Counted from the first letter of the stretch, positions 34,867 through 51,234 are shown. The stretch: DNA of 64,000 nucleotides from Corynebacterium sp. CNCTC7651 (GCF_021496665.1 NZ_CP071246.1:186001-250000); one strand, 5' to 3'. Program-made: numbers and translations. Notes: a model not told the origin generated them from the letters alone.

Positions 34867-35880
34867 CTACGCCGAGTTATCGCCCCCTGACGGTTCCTCC
34901 AATGGTCCGAGCCGCTCCGCCAACTCGATCAGCTCGAGAACTTCCGCCACAAACTCTTTTTCTTCATGGAGAAGCTCCCACGGGGTCACGCGTCCGATAA
35001 TCATGCCTTTCCGCTGGATCCTCTTCTCGCGCTTTCGCTCCCGCAGAATAGTTTCGTCGACGGGCAGATAAGTTATGCCGTCGTATTTCACGTCGCCGTC
35101 GATCTCCAGCCCGAACCTGCCGCGCCGCAGGTCAAGCAGGTAGCCGCCGAACTCTCCGTTGACTATCCAATCGTCGTAACCCTGCTCGATCAGGATCGCC
35201 CGCGCATATGTCTCGTACGGCGAGAGCGAGTTGCCCACCGCATGTTGGAGCACACTCCGCAGCGTGGCAATGCCGTGCACCGGCCCGAGTTTCTCCACTT
35301 CAGCCGCTACCACTTCGCGCGCTGCGTGGTTGCGCAGAATCCAATCCATCGCGACCAGCCCCTCGCGGAATCCGTGCCGCAGCGCGATTTCAAACGCCGC
35401 CGACAGCGGATCGGTCACACTCAGCGTTTTATGCTCGACAATCTCGGCCCGCCGAGAGCGGGGGTTGAGATACACGCAGCCTTCGGGCCATTGGCTTTTC
35501 GACGGCACCCTCAAACCAACCGGCATCAATTCCACCTGTTGCTTCGGCGGGCCAATGACCCACATCCCGTGGATTCTGGCTGCGGACCTGCCGGCTAATG
35601 CAGCCTTGCGCATTGTCTTCCCCACCGCCACCGCGCGCAGCCAGTGCTGCTCGTGGAGCTGCAATTGGTCGAATGCGTCCTTCCTGTATGCGTACCGCTT
35701 CGACAGCATCACTATGTTCGCGCTTTGCGTCCCGGCCGATTGCGTTCCGTCCGCTTGCGTCTCGCCTGATTGCGTCTCGGCCGATTGCGTTCCGTCCGCC
35801 GGTGTTTGGCGCGATGACTTAGTCTCGCGCTTCATTTTGATCAGAGCCCTGCTGAGCTCTTTCTGCCTCCCCATTTCCAT
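34867..35880 (-). CDS. AbiEi/DUF559-like protein with endonuclease-type C-terminus
   Basis: About 337 residues. Parts in order: a basic N-terminus; a low-complexity stretch of G/E-T-Q-S-A pentapeptides (residues about 26-55); a helical middle part of the kind seen in AbiEi-like proteins (AALAGRSAARIHGMWVIG, then a LSVTDPLSAAFEIALRHG segment); and a C-terminal restriction-endonuclease-like region (YLLDLRRGRFGLEIDGDVKY, then RERKREKRIQRKG). The D...E-x-D layout fits a PD-(D/E)xK/Vsr fold. No toxin partner gene is next to it. The start is uncertain (35880, 35874 or further upstream at 35922). Its activity is not known; repeats on both sides suggest a DNA-binding role. Confidence 0.65.
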   Translation of the reverse strand: MEMGRQKELSRALIKMKRETKSSRQTPADGTQSAETQSGETQADGTQSAGTQSANIVMLSKRYAYRKDAFDQLQLHEQHWLRAVAVGKTMRKAALAGRSAARIHGMWVIGPPKQQVELMPVGLRVPSKSQWPEGCVYLNPRSRRAEIVEHKTLSVTDPLSAAFEIALRHGFREGLVAMDWILRNHAAREVVAAEVEKLGPVHGIATLRSVLQHAVGNSLSPYETYARAILIEQGYDDWIVNGEFGGYLLDLRRGRFGLEIDGDVKYDGITYLPVDETILRERKREKRIQRKGMIIGRVTPWELLHEEKEFVAEVLELIELAERLGPLEEPSGGDNSA

Positions 35881-35929
35881 GCTCCCGATACTTGCAGGGT
35901 TGGCGGGCGGATAGAAGAGCACAAGGCTG

Positions 35930-35982
35930 AGCTGTGGATAACCCCATGCCCCGGACTCTTTTTGACCGAGTTATCCACAGCT
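35930..35982. promoter_or_regulatory. inverted pair of consensus DnaA boxes
   Basis: AGCTGTGGATAAC (35930-35942) and its exact inverse GTTATCCACAGCT (35970-35982) each contain the perfect DnaA box TTATCCACA. The 27 bases between include a CTCTTTTT run. It lies just upstream of the nuclease-like gene and between the two repeat blocks. Confidence 0.85.
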
Positions 35983-36022
35983 TGTGGGCCATGTCCGGAC
36001 ACATTCTTGGCTGGTTTGACGC

Positions 36023-36186
36023 GTTATGCGCTATTAGCCCATCGTAATAGCGCGTAACGGCTCCGCTATGGCCGCAATACGGGGGTGTGGGCACCTGTTG
36101 TGCGCTATTAACTCACCGTGATAGCGCACAACGGGTGATAGCGCACAACGGGTAATCGCGCACAACGGGTAATCGCGCGGAGAACC
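36023..36186. repeat. right repeat block: two palindromes and four 17-bp direct repeats
   Basis: Palindromes at 36023-36058 and 36097-36132 share the arms and, for the second, almost the same centre as the left block (TAACTCACCGTG against CAACTCACCGTG). The distance between the two palindromes is 74 bases in both blocks. From 36118 units of GTGATAGCGCACAACGG repeat at 17 bases, decaying to GTAATCGCGC. Confidence 0.95.
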
Positions 36187-36239
36187 GGCGTGGAGCGCCG
36201 ACGCGCGCGGTAGCAACAGGGGCACCTAGGCTCGGGGCT

Positions 36240-37739
36240 ATGAGCGATAACAGCATCAACCACACCACCACCCGCGACCAGATCGCCGTGACCAACCCAG
36301 CCACGGGCGAGGTCATCGGCCACGTCCCCAAAGGCACGGAAGATGACGTGGAGGCCGCGTTCGCCAAAGCCCGCCGCGCCCAAACGCAGTGGGCCACAAC
36401 GAGCTTGCGCCACCGCCGCCGCATCTTGCTCAAGTTCCACAACCTGGTGCTGGACCACAGGGAAGATCTGATGGATCAGATCCAGGATGAGAACGGCAAG
36501 AATCGTCTCTCTGCGCTGGAAGAGGTGTTGGACGTGGCGCTGACCAGCCGCTATTACGCGTATCGGGGGCCGGGGTATGTGAAAGGGAAGCGTCGTAAAG
36601 CGCCAATGCCCCTCATCACCGCGACCTGGGAGCAGCGGCCGCCGAAGGGGGTGGTGGGTGTGATTGCGCCGTTCAATTATCCGCTGTCGCTGGCGGTGTC
36701 GGATGCGATTCCCGCGCTGATGGCGGGTAACGCCGTGGTGCTGAAGCCGGATTCGCAGACACCGTTTTCCGCGTTCAAGGGCCGTGACCTGCTGGTGCGG
36801 GCGGGACTGCCGGCGGATCTGTTTCAGATTGTCACCGGCAGCGGCGAGGAGGTGGGGCAGGCGATCATCCAGCGCTGCGATTTCCTCATGTTCACGGGTA
36901 GTTCCGCGACGGGGGAGAGGCTGGCGCAGCAAGCGGCGGCGCGCCTGATTGATTACTCGATGGAGCTGGGCGGCAAGAACGCGATGATCGTCGCGCCGGA
37001 CGCGCCGCTGAAGCGCGCGATCGACGGCGCGTGGGCCGCGTGCTTCGGCAATTCGGGCCAGCTCTGCATCTCGATTGAGCGGATTTACGTTCACGCGGAC
37101 GTGGCGGGGGAGTTTATCCGCGGCTTCGTGGACAGCGTCGAGGCGATGAACGTCGGCGCAGGCCGGGAGTGGGAGCTGGACATGGGCGCGCAGATCTCGC
37201 CGGAGCACACGGACAAGATTGAGGCGTTCGTGGAGGACGCAAAGGCGCACGGCGCGACCGTGCTCACCGGCGGCAACCGGCTCGGCCCCGCGATGTTCCA
37301 GCCCACCGTGCTCACCAACGTCCCTGCGGCGGCCAAGCTGTACCGCGAGGAGGTGTTCGGCCCCGTGGTGTACATCGAGGTGGTGGACTCGCTGGAGGAG
37401 GCGGTCCGCAAGGCGAACGATTCGGACTACGGCCTCAACGCCTCCGTGTGGGCGGCGCCTGCCACGGGTCGCCACCTGGCGAAGCAGCTCGAGGCCGGCA
37501 CCGTGAACATCAACGAAGGCTACGCCCCGGCGTGGAGCGCGCTGGACGCGCCGATGGGTGGCTGGAAACGCTCCGGCGCGGGCCGCCGCCACGGTGAGCA
37601 CGGCATTACCAAGTTCACGGAGCCGCGCAATGTGACCCAGACGAGGGGCATGAACATCATGGCGAACGGCCTGCCGCGCGACAGGTTCGCGGACACGATG
37701 GCCGCCGCGCTGAAATTTGGCCGCGATATCCTCCGGTAA
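36240..37739 (+). CDS. gabD: succinate-semialdehyde dehydrogenase-type aldehyde dehydrogenase
   Basis: A 499-residue NAD(P)-dependent aldehyde dehydrogenase: IAPFNYPLSL and GNAVVLKPDSQTPFSA in the cofactor domain, the catalytic Glu in MELGGKNAMIV and the catalytic Cys in GNSGQLCIS. By overall pattern it is closest to corynebacterial/mycobacterial GabD2, which oxidises succinic semialdehyde to succinate, but substrate choice is inferred. The ATG lies 7 bases after TAGGCT (36227-36232), which suggests a leaderless mRNA. It stands between the repeat cassette and DUF3068, where the other copy of the locus has no gene. Confidence 0.85.
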   Translation: MSDNSINHTTTRDQIAVTNPATGEVIGHVPKGTEDDVEAAFAKARRAQTQWATTSLRHRRRILLKFHNLVLDHREDLMDQIQDENGKNRLSALEEVLDVALTSRYYAYRGPGYVKGKRRKAPMPLITATWEQRPPKGVVGVIAPFNYPLSLAVSDAIPALMAGNAVVLKPDSQTPFSAFKGRDLLVRAGLPADLFQIVTGSGEEVGQAIIQRCDFLMFTGSSATGERLAQQAAARLIDYSMELGGKNAMIVAPDAPLKRAIDGAWAACFGNSGQLCISIERIYVHADVAGEFIRGFVDSVEAMNVGAGREWELDMGAQISPEHTDKIEAFVEDAKAHGATVLTGGNRLGPAMFQPTVLTNVPAAAKLYREEVFGPVVYIEVVDSLEEAVRKANDSDYGLNASVWAAPATGRHLAKQLEAGTVNINEGYAPAWSALDAPMGGWKRSGAGRRHGEHGITKFTEPRNVTQTRGMNIMANGLPRDRFADTMAAALKFGRDILR

Positions 37740-37750
37740 ACTTTTCCACC

Positions 37751-38701
37751 ATGCTTGAGAAGTCGCGGGCCTTATCCACTCTGCTGCTCGGCCTCGGCAT
37801 TGCGCTGGTGGTCGGCGGGCTGGTGGCTCCGCGCTTCTTGCTTGGCGACGGCCGACTGCCCCTCTCCATCAACGATGTAACCTGGACGATCTCGGACCCG
37901 GACGGTTTGCGCGACGGCCAGCCGGCCCCGGTGGTGCACCAGTTGCACATGGAGATCCGGAATCCCTCGGACGCGGACACGGCGAGTGTGCGCGTGGGGG
38001 ACACGGTGCGCGCCGGCACCGCGGAAACGGATTTTGAGAACCTGGTCTCTGCCTCCACCTGGGCGTTCCAGATGGATCGTCGCACGGGTGAGGTGGCCGA
38101 GCCGGCGGATGTGCAACTGGTGATGGCCATGCCGGCGACGCAGGTTCCCGTCGAGGGCCACTGGCTGAAATTCCCGGCGAACGTGCGGCAGGACACCTAC
38201 GACGTGTTCGACCCAGTCCTCCGCGGCGCCGCCCCGGCCCAGTTCGTGGGCGAGGAGGAAATCGCCGGCCGCACCGTGTACACGTTCCGCCAGGAGATCG
38301 CGCCGACGAACGTCGCACAGCGTTACGCAGACATGCGCAACACGCTGGTGGTGGAGGGTCCGCAGGGCGAGCCCATCCGCACCTTCCTCACCCACAAAGC
38401 TTCCCGCGAGCTCAAGGTGGACCAAGTAACGGGGCTTGTGGTGGGCATCGCCGAGCAGGTCGACGACTACTACGCCGACGCGACTGGCCGGGGCCTAAGG
38501 AACATTGTGCTTTACGACGGCTCCATGCAGCCCGCAGACATCGAAGCCAACGTCGAAGCCCTCGCTGGTGTGGCATCGCAGGAGCGCTCCGCGCAGGTGA
38601 CTTGGATTGTCATCGGGCTGGGGGCGCTCATGGCGCTCGCGGGCCTGATCGGGGCCCTGCGCACGTCGCAGCGCGGCGCTTTGCAGAGGCGGAATCGCTA
38701 A
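37751..38701 (+). CDS. DUF3068 (porin PorA family) membrane protein, intact copy
   Basis: A 316-residue protein with an N-terminal helix (STLLLGLGIALVVGGLVAP), a large extracytoplasmic region (DPDGLRDGQPAPV, RQEIAPTNVAQRYADM) and a C-terminal helix (WIVIGLGALMALAGLIG). The family is actinobacterial and of unknown function, sometimes named PorA family. The ATG follows TAAACT by 8 bases. The truncated relative at 19650 shares this promoter layout. It sits directly before rpoB, as in other corynebacteria. Confidence 0.87.
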   Translation: MLEKSRALSTLLLGLGIALVVGGLVAPRFLLGDGRLPLSINDVTWTISDPDGLRDGQPAPVVHQLHMEIRNPSDADTASVRVGDTVRAGTAETDFENLVSASTWAFQMDRRTGEVAEPADVQLVMAMPATQVPVEGHWLKFPANVRQDTYDVFDPVLRGAAPAQFVGEEEIAGRTVYTFRQEIAPTNVAQRYADMRNTLVVEGPQGEPIRTFLTHKASRELKVDQVTGLVVGIAEQVDDYYADATGRGLRNIVLYDGSMQPADIEANVEALAGVASQERSAQVTWIVIGLGALMALAGLIGALRTSQRGALQRRNR

Positions 38702-38871
38702 CCGGCGCAGGTATTTTCCTGGCCGTTCCCGGCGTTTTGCCCCTAGAGTTTGTCCGGCGGGCAATGTCTGGTGGTAGGCTTCCCGCTACATCGAGCACCG
38801 CGCCCGCGTGACGGCTAAAGCGGGTCGGGTTCGGTGATCGGGGTGTAGCGCGGGGGTGGCGTGGCGTGCCC

Positions 38872-38900
38872 TTTACATTTGCTTCCGTCTGATATAGGCT
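38872..38900 (+). promoter_or_regulatory. rpoBC promoter
   Basis: TTTACA, 17 bases, TAGGCT, about 215 bases before the rpoB start. The rest of 38702-39114 has no gene; the long leader after the promoter shows no clear terminator. Confidence 0.6.
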
Positions 38901-39114
38901 AAGTCTTTGCGCTGGAAGCCGTCTCCAGTGTGCGCGCAAACCTTGCTCGAAACGGTTGGTAAAAACCGATTTGACAAGGTGATTTTGTTGTCTCTGGGGG
39001 CGGGTCTTCTGAAGCAGACCAAATGCTAAATTACCAGCGGAAACGTCGCGGGTTCGCATGCCAGAGCGGATCTTCTTCATACGTTTTCGCCCTAGGTGCT
39101 GGAAGGACCCAAAC

Positions 39115-42594
<3,480 letters not shown>

Positions 42595-42603
42595 CGCCAG
42601 GTA

Positions 42604-42647
42604 CAGGCGGGCGTCGATAAGCATCATGCTTTTCGACGTTTGCCCTG
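42604..42647. repeat. hairpin-forming repeat, rpoB-rpoC copy
   Basis: GCGTCGATAAGCAT pairs with ATGCTTTTCGACG, with outer CAGGCGGGC/GCCCTG bases. It has the same core and the same TTTGCCC flank as 16744-16785. It sits in the middle of an operon and lacks a T run, so it is probably not a terminator. Confidence 0.85.
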
Positions 42648-42690
42648 ACACGAACTTGATCTCAAAAACAAACCTGAAAGGGATTTTTAC

Positions 42691-46689
<3,999 letters not shown>

Positions 46690-46727
46690 GGCAGCCCCGG
46701 CACTTCTGGCACCGCTTGGTCTGCACT

Positions 46728-46766
46728 AACGCCCGGCTCCCACACCACTGTGGGGCCGGGCGTTTT
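46728..46766 (+). terminator. rpoBC terminator
   Basis: The arms AACGCCCGGC and GCCGGGCGTT, with an inner CCCACA/TGTGGG stem, are followed by TTTG. Confidence 0.9.
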
Positions 46767-46801
46767 GCTTGCCGACGTTCGCTTGGCCAGCCAAGCATTA
46801 G

Positions 46802-47422
46802 CTAACCGCGGTACTGCGGGTACTCCTGTTCGGGAGCACGGCGGATTTCCACACCGCCCATCAGCGCGACCCCGCGAACGCGGATCACCGGGGCGTTTGG
46901 CGGCAGCGGTTCCTCGTTCGCCTTGCTGGAGAAGCCGAACCCGCCCATGATGCCAACGCCTTCGTCGATCACCCGCACCCCGGGCGGGACGATGATCTCG
47001 ATGCCGCCCATCACTGCAAACGCGTTGATGACGGTTTCGTGAGACGACAGGTAGGCATTTCGCAGGTCAAGCGAGTTCCCGCCCATCACCGTAATTGAGG
47101 TGTGGTTGGGGGCGATGTGCCAAGAGCCGGCCTTCTCTGTCCCGCCCATGATTGAGAAGGAGGAGGTGGAGCCTCCCGGCTGGTCCACAATCCGGTTCAC
47201 CGGTGCGGCCGGTTGCACCCGCTGCAGCTCGGCGCTGGGGGAGAGGTCCGCCGTCAGCGGCGGGAGCTCGTCGACGTACGTGGCCGCCCAAAGCTGGCGC
47301 GTACGCTCGTCGAATTCGGTGACGGACAGCTGGCCGTCCGTGAACGCGGCATGGAGGATTGCGGCTGTGTTGTCGCGATCGGCGTTGCCGGCGCGCTTGC
47401 GGGGGGCGGGGCTCTCGCTCAT
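46802..47422 (-). CDS. DUF1707 protein with LiaF-like C-terminal domain
   Basis: 206 residues. The N-terminal DUF1707 domain contains RDNTAAILHAAFTDGQLSVTEF. The second half is a beta-helical LiaF-type domain with four M-G-G turns (SIMGGTEK, VMGGNS, VMGGIEII, LMGGVEIR). Such proteins are linked to cell envelope stress responses in Gram-positives. No membrane helix is obvious. It stands alone on the minus strand, converging with rpoC and divergent from the next operon. Confidence 0.8.
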   Translation of the reverse strand: MSESPAPRKRAGNADRDNTAAILHAAFTDGQLSVTEFDERTRQLWAATYVDELPPLTADLSPSAELQRVQPAAPVNRIVDQPGGSTSSFSIMGGTEKAGSWHIAPNHTSITVMGGNSLDLRNAYLSSHETVINAFAVMGGIEIIVPPGVRVIDEGVGIMGGFGFSSKANEEPLPPNAPVIRVRGVALMGGVEIRRAPEQEYPQYRG

Positions 47423-47506
47423 ACCGTTAAGCGTACGGAATTCAATCGAGCGTCGAGAAGCAAAAGCTCCCCGTGCCAGGACGCAAACTCTGCTTAGAAT
47501 TCACAT

Positions 47507-48169
47507 GTGAGCGCAACATCGCCGAAGCACGCCGCTGAGCACGGCGCTGAGCAGGGGGTGGCACGAGGGTTCGTGCAGTCGGTCGCCGGGGACCTGGCTA
47601 CCCGGACAAATGTGACGCTTGCTGCGCTGCTTGCAGTTGTGGGGCTTCTAGGGCTGGCCGGGGGATTCAACGAGGCTGAACCGCAGGGGCTTGTCACCGC
47701 GGACCTGCCGGCGGACGGGCGTGCCCCCGCGGAACCGGTTGCGGTGGGGGCTACGCCGCTGGAGATAGAGGTGAGGCGTTCCTACGTCGTGGACGGTGCC
47801 CGGGTGGTGGAGATGCGGCTGGAGAATACGGCGGACCGCCCGATCTCCGCGCCCCGGCTACTTACGGCCTTCAAGCTGCAGGATTCCGGCCTGCCGGAGG
47901 CTGCGCAGCCCAAGTTCGGCAAAATCAACCACAGGCTGACCAGCCTGGAGCGGCTCACGGAGGTGCCGTTCGCCGGCCTCGTCGCCGCGAACCCGGGGGT
48001 GCCGCTGGATCTGGCGGTGATTTTCACCGACCCGCTCGACGGTGGCGCAGGTAGCGCGGCGGAGGCGGACACCCTGGTCATCTGGTCCCTGGAGTACCGC
48101 ACGTCCATCCTGGACGGCTCCAAATCATGGCTCCTCTCAGACCCGGTCGCGGAGGTGACGCTGCGGTGA
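47507..48169 (+). CDS. membrane-anchored protein of unknown function (first of three)
   Basis: 220 residues with one membrane helix near residues 36-54 (LAALLAVVGLLGLAGGF) and a beta-rich extracytoplasmic domain (RRSYVVDGARVVEMRLENTA). Not recognised. GTG 47507 lies 6 bases after TAGAAT (leaderless). It overlaps the next gene by 4 bases. Confidence 0.7.
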   Translation: MSATSPKHAAEHGAEQGVARGFVQSVAGDLATRTNVTLAALLAVVGLLGLAGGFNEAEPQGLVTADLPADGRAPAEPVAVGATPLEIEVRRSYVVDGARVVEMRLENTADRPISAPRLLTAFKLQDSGLPEAAQPKFGKINHRLTSLERLTEVPFAGLVAANPGVPLDLAVIFTDPLDGGAGSAAEADTLVIWSLEYRTSILDGSKSWLLSDPVAEVTLR

Positions 48170-48669
48170 AGATTGATCGGCGGATGGCCGCGGTTGCCGC
48201 ATCCCTGGCGTTGCTGAGCCTGGGCGTGTTCGTGCGCGACCAGCTCCCGAAAGCGAACGACCTAGTGTTCGCGCCGTTCAGCTACGGCGGCGAGGCGCCC
48301 AAGATCGGCAAGATCGGCGACGTGCGCGCCACCGTGGCGGAAACCGTCAACGGGATTCCAACCCACGCGGCGTGGCTGGTGGTGGAATTCGCGTACCAGC
48401 CGGATGAGCTGATTTCCCTGCAGGGCGAGGTTGAGGCCGCGGACGGCACCCTCTACGGGTCGAGCAACCAGATGCTGATGGCGTGCGGGCCGCGCTACCC
48501 CGGCTTGGAGACCCAATGCACCCTGGTGTTCGAGATGCCGGCGGACAAGCTTGCGGGTGCGACGCTGCTCATCCGCCCGCCGAGCACCCAGATGGCGCCT
48601 GAAGCTGCGGTGCCGCTGCCGGATGCGGCGCAAGCGGGCGACGTAGTCCTAGAGGGGGTTTCGCTATGA
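48166..48669 (+). CDS. exported or membrane-anchored protein of unknown function (second of three)
   Basis: 167 residues from GTG 48166 (MKIDRRMAAVAASLALLSLG), with an uncleaved-looking signal segment and a soluble domain with two Cys (MACGPRYPGLETQCTL), which may form a disulfide outside the cell. It overlaps both neighbours by 4 bases, indicating coupled translation and a joint role. Confidence 0.7.
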   Translation: MKIDRRMAAVAASLALLSLGVFVRDQLPKANDLVFAPFSYGGEAPKIGKIGDVRATVAETVNGIPTHAAWLVVEFAYQPDELISLQGEVEAADGTLYGSSNQMLMACGPRYPGLETQCTLVFEMPADKLAGATLLIRPPSTQMAPEAAVPLPDAAQAGDVVLEGVSL

Positions 48670-49307
48670 GGAAAGCGTGGTGGGTTGCAGCCCCCGTCGC
48701 GGTCGCGGCGATGCTGGCGGCGTCGGCGCAGCCCTACTTCAGCCTGTACCGGCCGTGGGCTTGGACCCAGGAGCACGTTGTGCGCGCGGACTCAGCCGGG
48801 AGCTTCAGCCTCCCGCTGCCGGACGCGGGGGAGGGTGCGGCGCACGCCGCCTCCGTTGAGGTCGTGGGCTTTCAGCTGCTTGACGACGCCACGGAGCAGC
48901 GCATTGGCGTCCACGCACCCGACGGATTCGATGCGTGGCTGGTTATGACGCAGTGGAGCGCGCCTGCGGACGCTGTCTTGGTGGGGTGCCGCATGTGGGC
49001 CACCGGTTCGGACGGGCGCACCTACAACCTGACGGACGGCGTGTTTGCCGATTCGGCGCTGGTTGAGGATTTGAGCCAGGCCTCTGCGTGCACCCCGCCG
49101 CGGGAGGGCGGGCCGAGGATCGATCCCGCGGATGGCTCGGTCGCGCCGGGAGATCCCCGCCCCGAGAAGTGGCGGAAGATCACCCCGGTGGCGATGCCGG
49201 AGGGCATTCAGCCGACGCATTTGCGGTTCGGCTGGCAGGAGCCCCACTACGTGACCTTGGTGCTCCCGGCGCCGGCCGACTTCGTAGACGCGCCGGCGGC
49301 CTCCTGA
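48666..49307 (+). CDS. exported protein of unknown function (third of three)
   Basis: 213 residues with a signal peptide ([19 protein letters not shown]) and two Cys far apart (VGCRMW, ASACTPP). All three proteins of this operon look like secreted Ig-like or beta-sandwich domains (DUF4352-like in general shape). The last about 60 bases overlap the convergent gene 49247-50635. Confidence 0.7.
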   Translation: MRKAWWVAAPVAVAAMLAASAQPYFSLYRPWAWTQEHVVRADSAGSFSLPLPDAGEGAAHAASVEVVGFQLLDDATEQRIGVHAPDGFDAWLVMTQWSAPADAVLVGCRMWATGSDGRTYNLTDGVFADSALVEDLSQASACTPPREGGPRIDPADGSVAPGDPRPEKWRKITPVAMPEGIQPTHLRFGWQEPHYVTLVLPAPADFVDAPAAS

Positions 49308-50635
49308 GCGGCCGTGCCGGCCGCGGCTGCCGTGCCTTCCTCGGCGCTGTAGGAGTTGCGCAGGAAGTAATCCAGCCCGGAGGCGATGAGGCACACCACC
49401 GCGAGCAGGTAGACCGCGCGCGCCGCCACCAAGATGTATTGGGCGGCCACTTCGCTCATGATGATGTCCTGCGGCCCGGCGATGGCGCGGCCTAACTGCA
49501 CCACCCCAAGCTCAACACCGGTGGCCAACATGAAGATCACGCAGAAGATGGTCATGGGCAAAAGCCCGGCGCGCGCGAGTGTGCGCAGCCCGTTCAGTGT
49601 GGTCTTGATCGGCCCTGCCACAGGTTTGAGGGCCTCGTCCACCGCGTGTTTCGCCTCGTGTTCCGCTGCGGTTCTCACGCGTTTCCGGGCGCGCGCTCCA
49701 AGGGTCGCAGGTGCCGCAGGCGCCGCCGCCTCATCCTGCGCCGCCTCCTGCACCGCCTCCTCGGCTTGCTTCGCGGCGAGCGACGTACCGAACACCACCG
49801 CGCCGAGCGTCAGCCACGCGATCGGGATCGTGATCAGCTGGTTCAGCGGCGGCAGCGCTCCCGCCAGCCAGCCCCACGCGTCCGCCAGGAAGCCGGCAGA
49901 ATCTTCCAGCCCGGTTCTGGTCTCTTCGAGGCGGTGGTAGGCGGGCGCGATGCTCTGGCGGCTCAAGGCCCAATCTTCAACGTCGGCAAGCTTGTTCGTT
50001 AGAAACACCGACACCGTGGACATCCACAGCACCTCGAGGTAAGCGGAGAGATACGTAAAGCCGAGGCCCTTTTCCGCCAGCGCGAAGTAGCCCACGATTT
50101 TGCGCAGGACTACGGTGCCCACAATCAGCCCGATCAACCCCGCAGTGCTGTCTACGAAGGCGCGGGAGAAGTCGGCGTCGAACCCCCGGTTCTGCAGTTC
50201 ATCCACCGTCGCGGCGTGTCGGAACGAGGCGAGATCCTCCTTCAGCATCCCGTGCGTGGAATACACGGTGAGGAATGAGATCAGCATGCCGCCCGCGGAT
50301 AGCAGCCGCACCCGCGCGGATGTCTCGCGCGGATCCGGGAATGTCGCGGCCAGGAAGGGTAGGGACGGGCGCAGGAGCCACAGGCAGAAGATGAGCGACA
50401 CCATCACGCTCAGCGGCGCGAGCGGCATGACCAAGCTCGCTGCGAAGCCGGAGAAATTGGAGAGCCAGACGGCCAGCCAGATCACGGCCTGGCGGCCGGC
50501 GAGGCCGAGGCAGATTACGGTGACAAGCTGGGGGAAATGGCGCACCAGCAACGTCGCAGCGCGGCCCGGAATGCTCAGGGATTCCGACGCGAGCAGGCGC
50601 AGGGGAGTCGGCTGGGTGCCCGCGGGAGAGCTCAT
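49247..50635 (-). CDS. multi-span membrane protein of unknown function
   Basis: 462 residues with around eight hydrophobic segments and an Ala/Glu/Lys-rich, probably coiled stretch in the middle (QAEEAVQEAAQDEAAAPAAP). No catalytic motif recognised. Convergent with and overlapping the three-gene envelope operon. The short intergenic stretch upstream contains an inverted GCGTCGTAAAGC-type half-site (50660-50670). Confidence 0.72.
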   Translation of the reverse strand: MSSPAGTQPTPLRLLASESLSIPGRAATLLVRHFPQLVTVICLGLAGRQAVIWLAVWLSNFSGFAASLVMPLAPLSVMVSLIFCLWLLRPSLPFLAATFPDPRETSARVRLLSAGGMLISFLTVYSTHGMLKEDLASFRHAATVDELQNRGFDADFSRAFVDSTAGLIGLIVGTVVLRKIVGYFALAEKGLGFTYLSAYLEVLWMSTVSVFLTNKLADVEDWALSRQSIAPAYHRLEETRTGLEDSAGFLADAWGWLAGALPPLNQLITIPIAWLTLGAVVFGTSLAAKQAEEAVQEAAQDEAAAPAAPATLGARARKRVRTAAEHEAKHAVDEALKPVAGPIKTTLNGLRTLARAGLLPMTIFCVIFMLATGVELGVVQLGRAIAGPQDIIMSEVAAQYILVAARAVYLLAVVCLIASGLDYFLRNSYSAEEGTAAAAGTAAQEAAGASTKSAGAGSTKVT

Positions 50636-50856
50636 GGCTGCAGTCTAAAGGAGCAGTTTGCTTTACGACGTTCGTCCGTAGTACATTGTCCGAGGTTTCG
50701 TCCGCGTGCCAGCGCGCGGTGCGAAGTTTTCGAACCCATGCGGCCTTAAGGCTCGCGCGGTTGTTCATGCACGGTAGGGCCCCGGAAGGAAAAGAGCCCC
50801 CATTTTTGCATGTATGGCCACGTTTTGTCTCGGCCGCAAGACAAGAAAGAGCGTGA

Positions 50857-51228
50857 ATGCCTACTATTCAGCAGCTGGTCCGCAAGGGCCGCCACGATAA
50901 GAAGACCAAGGTCGCTACGGCCGCCCTGAAGGGCTCGCCGCAGCGCCGTGGTGTGTGCACCCGCGTGTACACCACCACTCCGAAGAAGCCGAACTCTGCA
51001 CTGCGCAAGGTCGCACGTGTTCGCCTGACCTCCGGCATTGAGGTTTCCGCCTACATCCCGGGCGAGGGCCACAACCTGCAGGAGCACTCCATGGTGCTCG
51101 TGCGCGGTGGTCGTGTGAAGGACCTGCCGGGTGTGCGTTACAAGATCATCCGCGGCGCACTGGATACCCAGGGCGTGAAGGACCGCAAGCAGGCTCGCTC
51201 CCGTTACGGTGCGAAGAAGGGACAGTAA
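50857..51228 (+). CDS. rpsL: 30S ribosomal protein S12
   Basis: 123 residues; [19 protein letters not shown] and [12 protein letters not shown] are the decoding-site loops. Lys43 and Lys88 are wild type, so no classical streptomycin resistance change is present. First gene of the str operon, 6 bases before rpsG. Confidence 0.97.
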   Translation: MPTIQQLVRKGRHDKKTKVATAALKGSPQRRGVCTRVYTTTPKKPNSALRKVARVRLTSGIEVSAYIPGEGHNLQEHSMVLVRGGRVKDLPGVRYKIIRGALDTQGVKDRKQARSRYGAKKGQ

Positions 51229-51234
51229 AGAACA

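Noticed and set aside
34665..35000. Plus-strand protein with V-I-A-R-N-A hexapeptides
   Set aside because: The open frame is a by-product of an 18-bp repeat; it has no ribosome site and runs antisense into the nuclease-like gene.
39096..39114. GTG start for rpoB giving M-L-E-G-P
   Set aside because: It is out of frame with rpoB; the GGAAGGA it contains serves as ribosome site for TTG 39115.
42604..42647. Terminator between rpoB and rpoC
   Set aside because: No T run, and these genes are normally co-transcribed; treated as a repeat element.
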